Positions 1 through 3,607 of a DNA stretch of 7,437 nucleotides are shown in pieces. The notes beneath the pieces are model-generated. The model saw only the letters and a program-made list of their open reading frames with translations, did no database searches and had not been told where the DNA came from. The first letter of the stretch is position 1. Each line of letters begins with the position of its first letter. A program made the translations under genes and the position numbers. The DNA is from an uncultured Clostridia bacterium (GTDB lineage Bacteria > Bacillota > Clostridia > Lachnospirales > Anaerotignaceae): assembly GCA_910587195.1 (NCBI GenBank), contig CAJUKL010000057.1, positions 5,210 through 12,646 of the forward strand. Reading direction: 5' to 3'.

Positions 1-21
1 TTTAACTTTGTTTGACGGAAA

Positions 22-50
22 TTGAACAAAAATTGCAGTTAAATTATAAT
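22..50 (+). promoter_or_regulatory. Sigma-A type promoter, array copy 1
   Basis: A -35 hexamer TTGAAC (22-27) is followed by a 17-bp spacer and a perfect -10 hexamer TATAAT (45-50), so start of transcription is predicted near 57. Arms TTTAACT (1-7) and AGTTAAA (37-43) form an inverted repeat around the -35 box, with an inner pair TTTGTT (7-12) and AACAAA (25-30). This could be an operator or simply a hairpin. Confidence 0.6.
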
Positions 51-123
51 GGGAGACAATCGGAAAAGCAAAAAAATCTTGAAAGAAAGGAAGAGAAAGA
101 ACTTTAACTTTGTTTGACGGAAA

Positions 124-152
124 TTGAACAAAAATTGCAGTTAAATTATAAT
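124..152 (+). promoter_or_regulatory. Sigma-A type promoter, array copy 2
   Basis: TTGAAC at 124-129 and TATAAT at 147-152 with the same 17-bp spacing. The flanking inverted arms are intact at 103-109 and 139-145. The next unit downstream carries its own promoter, so a transcript from here would read through copy 3. Confidence 0.6.
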
Positions 153-225
153 GGGAGGCAATCGGAAAAGCAAAAAAATCTTGAAAAAAAAGAAGCGAAA
201 GAACTTTAACTTTGTTTAACGGAAA

Positions 226-254
226 TTGAACAAAAATTGCAGTTAAATTATAAT
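226..254 (+). promoter_or_regulatory. Sigma-A type promoter, array copy 3, closest to the structured element
   Basis: TTGAAC at 226-231 and TATAAT at 249-254; predicted start near 261. This is the last promoter before the multi-hairpin element at 278-384. No rightward gene follows: perR downstream is on the other strand and convergent. Its product would therefore be a short structured RNA or antisense RNA to the end of perR. Confidence 0.6.
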
Positions 255-260
255 GGGAGA

Positions 261-400
261 CAATCGGAAAAATCAAAAAACTCTTGTTTTATTCAAAATA
301 GGGAAAACGAAGTTTTCCCTAAAAAGTTCTTTGCTCCGCTTTCTTTCAAGAAAGCGGACAAGAGTTTGAGAGCGGAGCTCTCAAGGTTTTAAGGTTTTGT
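261..400 (+). ncRNA. Candidate structured small RNA driven by the promoter array
   Basis: A transcript starting near 261 would fold into a closed multi-stem structure. A perfect 10-bp closing stem pairs AAACTCTTGT (278-287) with ACAAGAGTTT (358-367). Inside it sit hairpin I (299-321) and hairpin II (336-357). Hairpin III (TTGAGAGC 366-373, loop GGA, GCTCTCAA 377-384) follows, and the T-rich stretch around 387-405 (TTTT, TTTTG, TTTTTT) could end transcription. Hairpin III shares two bases with the closing stem, so the two compete slightly. No start codon with a ribosome binding site is visible inside. The RNA is an inference from promoters plus structure; a purely DNA-level mobile element is the main alternative. 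Confidence 0.3.
299..384 (+). repeat. Palindromic element, copy E1 (plus orientation)
   Basis: Parts in order are: hairpin I with arms AGGGAAAAC (300-308) and GTTTTCCCT (312-320) around loop GAA; box AAAAAGTTCTTTGC (321-334); hairpin II with arms CCGCTTTCTT (336-345) and AAGAAAGCGG (348-357) around loop TC; the motif GAGTTTGAG (362-370); and hairpin III ending at 384. The same order of hairpin I, box and hairpin II recurs at 3531-3581 and, on the other strand, at 6068-6014, with altered but still paired stems. Read on the minus strand, hairpin I followed by TATTTTGAAT could serve as the terminator for perR, whose stop codon is 5 bp beyond hairpin III. Confidence 0.8.
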
Positions 401-808
401 TTTTTCACATTCCGGACATTTGCCGTAAAAAATAAGTTGTTCCGATTCCAGTGTAAAATCAGTAAAAGGTGTTGCTTGCTGACGTAATTCTCCAAAAGGG
501 TCAGGAGAAAGGTCTTTCACTTTTCCACAACAAGTACAAACCACATGAGAATGTCTTGTCGTAATCGCATCATATCTTGCACTTGGCTCTCCTACACTTA
601 ATTCTTGTACCAGTCCAGAAGACTTAAAAAGGCATAATGTTTTATAAACCGTTGCTAAACTAAGGGTGGGATTTGTTGGTTCTAATGCTTGATAAATCAT
701 TTCTGCATTGGGATGTTCTTTTGTATGAGAAAGCATAGTATAAATGGCAATCCTTTGTGGAGTAACCTTCAATCCTTTTGCTCTTAAAATCTTTGTAGTG
801 TCTTTCAT
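389..808 (-). CDS. perR: PerR-type peroxide-sensing repressor (Fur family)
   Basis: This is a 139-residue DNA-binding repressor that uses a bound Fe/Mn ion to sense peroxide. The winged helix has VTPQR (15-19), HPNAEMIY (32-39) and the recognition helix SLATVYKTL (50-58). The five regulatory metal ligands of B. subtilis PerR (H37, D85, H91, H93, D104) align without gaps to H32, D80, H86, H88 and D99. An aspartate at the last position favours PerR over Fur, Zur or Mur (family knowledge). The structural zinc site is present as C91/C94 and C131/C134; C93 is an extra cysteine between the first pair. The start at 808 has AGGAGC 7 bp upstream on its strand. The open frame continues 17 codons further but has no ribosome binding site there and would cover the promoter. 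It is divergent from trmL. Fur is the main alternative. Confidence 0.88.
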   Translation of the reverse strand: MKDTTKILRAKGLKVTPQRIAIYTMLSHTKEHPNAEMIYQALEPTNPTLSLATVYKTLCLFKSSGLVQELSVGEPSARYDAITTRHSHVVCTCCGKVKDLSPDPFGELRQQATPFTDFTLESEQLIFYGKCPECEKTKP

Positions 809-822
809 AAAAATGCTCCTTA

Positions 823-838
823 AATAATAATTATTGTT
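823..838. promoter_or_regulatory. Possible Per-box-like operator in the perR leader
   Basis: An imperfect AT-only dyad, AATAATAA then TTATTGTT, is centred at 830/831 with one mismatch in eight positions. It overlaps the predicted perR start of transcription, where PerR-family autoregulation usually acts. The B. subtilis Per box is AT-rich with 7-1-7 symmetry; this dyad has even symmetry and the region is extremely AT-rich, so chance is a real possibility. Confidence 0.35.
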
Positions 839-843
839 ATTTA

Positions 844-872
844 ATAATAATACATACAAAATATCATGTCAA
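844..872 (-). promoter_or_regulatory. perR promoter
   Basis: Read on the minus strand, a perfect -35 TTGACA (872-867) is followed by 17 bp and a -10 TATTAT (849-844), one mismatch from TATAAT. Predicted start of transcription is near 837, about 29 bases before the perR start codon. This is the best-matching promoter in the window outside the array. Confidence 0.75.
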
Positions 873-935
873 TAGAATTTTATGGAAAAATAGTAATATA
901 TTAAAAAAAATCAGGTAGAATAGGAGAGAAAAAGA

Positions 936-1424
936 ATGAATATTGTATTATTAGAGCCAGAAATTCCACAAAATACAGGTAATATTGCAAGAAGTTGTGC
1001 AGCAACACATTCTTGTCTGCATCTCATTAAACCATTAGGTTTTAAAACAGATGATAAATATTTAAAGAGAGCAGGGTTAGACTATTGGCATTTATTGGAT
1101 ATTTTTTACTATGAAAATTTTAATAATTTTTTAGAAAAAAATAATCACCCCACTATTTTTATGGCAACTACAAAATCTAAAAAATTATATACAGAGGTAA
1201 CTTATCACGCCAATGATTTTATTATGTTTGGAAAGGAAACTGCTGGAATTCCAGAGGAAATTCTTTTAGACTATAAAGAAACATCTGTCCGTATTCCAAT
1301 GCTAGAAGAAGCTAGAAGTTTAAATTTATCAAACGCAGTAGCAGTTGTATTATATGAAGCATTGCGTCAACAAAATTTTGAGGGTCTGCTAAAGCAAGGA
1401 CAACTACATCGCCATACATGGTAA
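936..1424 (+). CDS. trmL: tRNA (cytidine/uridine-34 2'-O)-methyltransferase TrmL
   Basis: A 162-residue SPOUT-class methyltransferase that methylates the wobble-base ribose of tRNA-Leu isoacceptors using S-adenosylmethionine; cytoplasmic. The length matches the family (about 155-165 residues, a stand-alone catalytic domain without an extra RNA-binding domain). Hallmarks are PQNTGNIAR (11-19), the stretch KPLGF (32-36) and KRAGLDYW (44-51). The knotted SAM-binding region has FGKETAGIP (98-106), RIPM (119-122) and RSLNLSNAVAVVLYEA (127-142). The start at 936 has AGGAGA (922-927) with 8 bp spacing. The gene is divergent from perR and followed by a hairpin without a T-tract, so it appears to be its own transcription unit; no convincing promoter was found in the AT-rich gap. 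Older names are yibK and cspR. Confidence 0.95.
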   Translation: MNIVLLEPEIPQNTGNIARSCAATHSCLHLIKPLGFKTDDKYLKRAGLDYWHLLDIFYYENFNNFLEKNNHPTIFMATTKSKKLYTEVTYHANDFIMFGKETAGIPEEILLDYKETSVRIPMLEEARSLNLSNAVAVVLYEALRQQNFEGLLKQGQLHRHTW

Positions 1425-1430
1425 TTTTGT

Positions 1431-1480
1431 GCTTTTGTGACATACTCCCACCGCCTATAGAGGCGGAGGAATTCTTGCTA
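1431..1480 (+). mobile_element. Solo hairpin resembling an IS200/IS605 right end (relic)
   Basis: Starting 6 bp after the trmL stop is GTGACATACTCCCA, then a hairpin with arms CCGCCT (1451-1456) and AGGCGG (1461-1466) around ATAG. A further CC/GG pair (1448-1449 with 1468-1469) lies across an A-A mismatch, and GAATTCTTGC follows. From memory, this order of ACTCCC, GC-rich hairpin and GGAATTC resembles right ends of IS200/IS605 elements that carry tnpB, where the region also forms the 3' part of the omega RNA. No tnpA or tnpB is present, so this would be a relic or a small non-autonomous element. The hairpin lacks a T-tract, making a standard terminator less likely. Its local G+C is much higher than the surroundings. 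Confidence 0.35.
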
Positions 1481-1585
1481 AATTTGGTTAAAAAACATAG
1501 ATTTTATTAGATGGAAGATAAACCATATTTTTAGAAAAAATACAAACTGTAAAAAAGCAAAAAAAGTTTTTTCTGAAATTTTTAT

Positions 1586-1608
1586 CCAACTTTTTTAAAA
1601 AAGTTAGG
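1586..1608 (+). repeat. Palindrome in the leader of the tsaE cluster
   Basis: A perfect 18-bp palindrome, AACTTTTTT then AAAAAAGTT (1588-1605), is flanked by CC (1586-1587) and GG (1607-1608) with one bulged A. It ends at the ribosome binding site of the small ORF (AAAGGAG 1609-1615). The left arm can also pair with a second AAAAAAGTT at 1560-1568, giving two mutually exclusive stems. It is similar in style to the dispersed palindromic elements (AAAAAGTTTTTT upstream of a symmetrical stem), but the spacing differs. The rest of 1481-1585 is AT-rich and shows nothing recognisable; the promoter of the cluster is presumably here but no clear hexamer pair stands out. Confidence 0.5.
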
Positions 1609-1622
1609 AAAGGAGAAAAGTT

Positions 1623-1856
1623 ATGCAAAAAGCAATCAAATTTCTAAAATTGGGACAAGTTGGAATTGGGTGCATTTCCAAACTAAAACATATCCATGTT
1701 ATTTTAAAACGCTTTCCCAAACAAAAAAAGCCAAAAAAAAGAAAGAAAAAAATCATGTGGAAACGTATTTTTTGCAATATAAAAAAAGGATTTGTCATAA
1801 TAAAAGAGTATTGTTATTATATAAAAAGAATATTTTGCATATTGAAAGAGAGATAA
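1623..1856 (+). CDS. Small lysine-rich ORF, function unknown, coupled to tsaE
   Basis: A 77-codon ORF that I do not recognise. In its favour: a strong ribosome binding site AAAGGAG (1609-1615) with 7 bp spacing, and a stop codon only 2 bp before the tsaE start, typical of translational coupling. Against it: composition is extreme, with 20 Lys, 5 Arg, only 2 Glu and no Asp, and much of this follows from A-rich DNA (a run of KKPKKRKKK-like codons at 35-43). It has four Cys (17, 51, 64, 72) and two segments of mixed hydrophobic/basic character (about 1-30 and 44-75) that could form amphipathic helices. There is no clear signal peptide. It could be a leader ORF, a cationic peptide, or non-coding leader sequence. 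Confidence 0.4.
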   Translation: MQKAIKFLKLGQVGIGCISKLKHIHVILKRFPKQKKPKKRKKKIMWKRIFCNIKKGFVIIKEYCYYIKRIFCILKER

Positions 1857-1858
1857 CC

Positions 1859-2293
1859 ATGAAATTATATAAAAGTTTTTCAGAAAAAGATACCAAAAAA
1901 ATTGGATTTTTATTAGCAGAGCAGGCAAAAGCAGGCGAAATTTATTGTTTACAAGGAGATTTAGGTGCTGGAAAAACTATATTTGCGAAAGGATTTGCAC
2001 AAGGATTAGGCATCAATCCAGAAAATGTAACAAGTCCCACTTTTACCATTGTCAATGAATATCAAGGAAAATTACCATTTTATCATTTTGATGTTTATCG
2101 GATTGCTTCTTTGGAAGGAATGGAAGATACAGGATATGAAGATTATTTTTTTGGGCAAGGGGTTTGTCTGGTAGAATGGGCAGAACTCATAGAGGAATTA
2201 CTTCCGCAACAAGTTATCTGGATAAAAATTCAAAAAGAGGAAAAAGAAGGAAAGGATTATCGCAATATTATGGTAGAAGGAGGAACATTATGA
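1859..2293 (+). CDS. tsaE: tRNA t6A biosynthesis ATPase TsaE
   Basis: A 144-residue P-loop ATPase that works with TsaB and TsaD to form threonylcarbamoyl-adenosine at position 37 of ANN-decoding tRNAs. Length is normal for the family. Visible motifs are the Walker A GDLGAGKT (33-40; K39, T40), the switch segment SPTFTIVNEY (59-68), HFDVYR (76-81) with D78 as the likely Mg/ATP-site acidic residue, and LVEWAE (104-109), the conserved E-W near the C-terminal half. The start at 1859 has only a weak AGAGAG-type site and lies 2 bp after the preceding small ORF, suggesting coupling. Upstream in-frame codons back to 1670 are A-rich junk that overlaps the small ORF. Its stop overlaps the tsaB start by 4 bp (ATGA). 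First recognised gene of the tsaE-tsaB-rimI cluster. Confidence 0.95.
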   Translation: MKLYKSFSEKDTKKIGFLLAEQAKAGEIYCLQGDLGAGKTIFAKGFAQGLGINPENVTSPTFTIVNEYQGKLPFYHFDVYRIASLEGMEDTGYEDYFFGQGVCLVEWAELIEELLPQQVIWIKIQKEEKEGKDYRNIMVEGGTL

Positions 2294-2988
2294 GAATATT
2301 AGCTGTTGATACCACTGGAAAAACGGCTTCTGCTGCCATATGGGAAAACAATACTATATTAGCAGAATATACCATAAATGATAAAATGACACACTCACAG
2401 ACAATTATGCCGATGATAGAGCAAATTTGTAGCAGATTTGACTTTTCCACTATAGATTATATTGCTTGCGCTTGTGGGCCAGGTTCTTTCACAGGTTTAA
2501 GAATTGGTGCAGCAACCACAAAAGGACTTGCTTTAGGAAGGAATCTTCCGCTTGTCGCCGTTCCCACCTTAGACGCTTTAGCATATAATGTATTTGATAC
2601 CAACGCAGTAATATGCCCCATTATGGACGCGAGAAGGCAACAGGTATATACTGCTTTTTATGAGTGGAAAAAAAATAATCTTTGCAGAATGACAGAATAT
2701 GATGCTTCTCCTATTGAAAAAGTCATAGAACAAGCAAAAAGTTATCAAAAAAGCGTCATTTTTTTAGGAGATGGTGTTGCAGTCCATAAAGAACTGCTTT
2801 TACAAAATCATTTTGATTTTCCGCCATCTCATTCTATGCTGCAAAGAGCAGCCTCTGTAGCAGAATTAGCAGCAAAGTTAATTGCAGAGGGAAAAGCAAT
2901 CAAAGGCAATGAATTAGAGCTTATTTATTTAAGAAAGTCACAAGCAGAAAGAGAACGAGAACAAAATATAAAAAAAACAAGTGATTAG
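2290..2988 (+). CDS. tsaB: t6A complex subunit TsaB
   Basis: A 232-residue inactive homologue of the TsaD fold that heterodimerises with TsaD and bridges it to TsaE in t6A formation. Seen: the N-terminal ASKHA strand ILAVDTTGKTASAA (3-16), the signature GPGSFTGLRIGAATTKGLA (63-81), DARRQQVYTAFY (113-124), and the family's C-terminal YLRKSQAE (213-220). Length fits the usual 210-240. The start at 2290 overlaps the tsaE stop by 4 bp and has AAGGAGG at 2277-2283, inside the tsaE 3' end; the longer open frame from 2164 is an out-of-frame overlap with tsaE and is not used. rimI follows after 14 bp. Co-translation with tsaE is consistent with a fixed-ratio complex (inferred). Its obligatory partner TsaD is not encoded here and must lie elsewhere. 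Confidence 0.96.
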   Translation: MRILAVDTTGKTASAAIWENNTILAEYTINDKMTHSQTIMPMIEQICSRFDFSTIDYIACACGPGSFTGLRIGAATTKGLALGRNLPLVAVPTLDALAYNVFDTNAVICPIMDARRQQVYTAFYEWKKNNLCRMTEYDASPIEKVIEQAKSYQKSVIFLGDGVAVHKELLLQNHFDFPPSHSMLQRAASVAELAAKLIAEGKAIKGNELELIYLRKSQAEREREQNIKKTSD

Positions 2989-3002
2989 AAGCGAGGAAAA
3001 AA

Positions 3003-3479
3003 ATGTTAGAAATATTACCCATGACAGAAGAACATATTGAAGCTGTATTACAGGTAGAGCAATCTTGTTTTACACTTCCTTGGACAAAAGAAGATTTTGA
3101 AAGAGAAATGAAAGAAAACAAATTAGCCATTTATCGTATTGCCATATTGGATCATAAAGTTGTAGGATATGCAGGAATGTGGCATGTTGTAACAGAGGGA
3201 CACATTACTAATATTGCTGTTTTAGAGCAATACCGTCGACAAGGAATTGCAAAGGCTTTAATGGAAGAAATTATCCACATTGCAGAGCAACAAGAAATGA
3301 TAGGGATTACTTTAGAAGTACGAATTAGCAATCTAGCAGCACAAAAATTATATACATCATATGGTTTTCGTCCAGAAGGGTTTCGAAAAAAATATTATCT
3401 GGATACCAAAGAAGATGCGGTTATTATGTGGAAATATTTTCCGAACTATGAAAATTATGAACAAGAAGTAACAAAATAA
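3003..3479 (+). CDS. rimI: RimI-type GNAT protein N-alpha-acetyltransferase
   Basis: A 158-residue GNAT enzyme that moves acetyl from acetyl-CoA to an N-terminal amino group; in E. coli the target is ribosomal protein S18, but in other bacteria the target is less certain. Seen: the N-terminal pattern of two helices ending in SCFTLPWT (21-28), strand 4 HITNIAVLEQY (67-77), the acetyl-CoA pyrophosphate loop RRQGIA (78-83), and LEVRISNLAAQKLYTSYGF (104-122). E105 matches the proposed catalytic Glu and Y117 the proposed catalytic Tyr of RimI. The start at 3003 has GCGAGGA upstream. It follows tsaB by 14 bp, a frequent Firmicutes arrangement. A general GNAT with another substrate remains possible, but the context supports RimI. 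Confidence 0.9.
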   Translation: MLEILPMTEEHIEAVLQVEQSCFTLPWTKEDFEREMKENKLAIYRIAILDHKVVGYAGMWHVVTEGHITNIAVLEQYRRQGIAKALMEEIIHIAEQQEMIGITLEVRISNLAAQKLYTSYGFRPEGFRKKYYLDTKEDAVIMWKYFPNYENYEQEVTK

Positions 3480-3484
3480 AATTT

Positions 3485-3581
3485 AATCGTTGCTTGAGCT
3501 ACAACAACTATTTAACTTCAGCGTACAGCTGCAAAACATTAGTTTTTAGTTCTTTCGCTTCCCTTCTTTTAAGAAAGGAAG
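3485..3581 (+). repeat. Palindromic element, copy E3 (plus orientation)
   Basis: It lies between rimI and the protease gene. The 39 bases 3499-3537 match minus-strand 6100-6062 at 25 positions with no gaps. Then comes a weak hairpin I (AAAAC 3533-3537, loop ATTA, GTTTT 3542-3546), the box AGTTCTTTCG (3548-3557), and hairpin II with arms CTTCCCTTCTT (3558-3568) and AAGAAAGGAAG (3571-3581) around TT, one mismatch. No T-tract follows, so transcription may continue into the protease gene, whose ribosome binding site begins 9 bp later. A TTG-initiated extension of the protease frame through this element is possible on paper but has no ribosome binding site. Confidence 0.7.
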
Positions 3582-3607
3582 AAATAAATAAAAGGAGGCT
3601 TGCGCAT

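Larger units (their letters stand above)
1..280 (+). repeat. Tandem array of three 102-bp promoter-bearing units
   Basis: Three head-to-tail copies start at 1, 103 and 205, an exact period of 102 bp. Copies 1 and 2 are complete; copy 3 stays alike to about 275, then passes into the palindromic element. Copies differ at only a few places, for example GGGAGACA versus GGGAGGCA after the -10 box and TTTGACGG versus TTTAACGG near position 13 of the unit. Each unit has two parts: a promoter-like segment (unit positions 1-60), and an A-rich segment ending TTGAAAGAAAGGAAG then AGAAAGAAC. The second part is a degenerate half of the palindromic elements found elsewhere in the window, in the opposite orientation. 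The window begins exactly at a unit start, so more copies may lie to the left. No ORF of note is present. Confidence 0.95.

Noticed and set aside
12..50. TTGACG (12-17) as the -35 box of the array promoter
   Set aside because: The spacer to TATAAT would be 27 bp; TTGAAC at 22-27 gives the correct 17 bp.
1..280. CRISPR array
   Set aside because: The repeated part is the whole 102-bp unit, with no short repeats separated by unique spacers and no cas genes.
809..859. 17-codon N-terminal extension of perR
   Set aside because: No ribosome binding site, it overlaps the promoter and operator, and family members start near the MKDTTK position.
1431..1480. Intrinsic terminator of trmL
   Set aside because: The hairpin is followed by AGGAATTCTTGC, with no T-tract; kept only as a possible mobile-element end.
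2164..2289. Upstream extension of tsaB
   Set aside because: It lies out of frame inside tsaE; the ATG at 2290 with AAGGAGG and the 4-bp overlap with tsaE is the standard start.
3558..3581. Terminator between rimI and the Lon-like gene
   Set aside because: The hairpin is followed by AAATAAATAAAAGG on the plus strand, so there is no U-run.
3494..3607. TTG-initiated 38-residue extension of the Lon-like protease
   Set aside because: It runs through a palindromic repeat, has no ribosome binding site, and the ATG at 3608 has a perfect AAAGGAGG.
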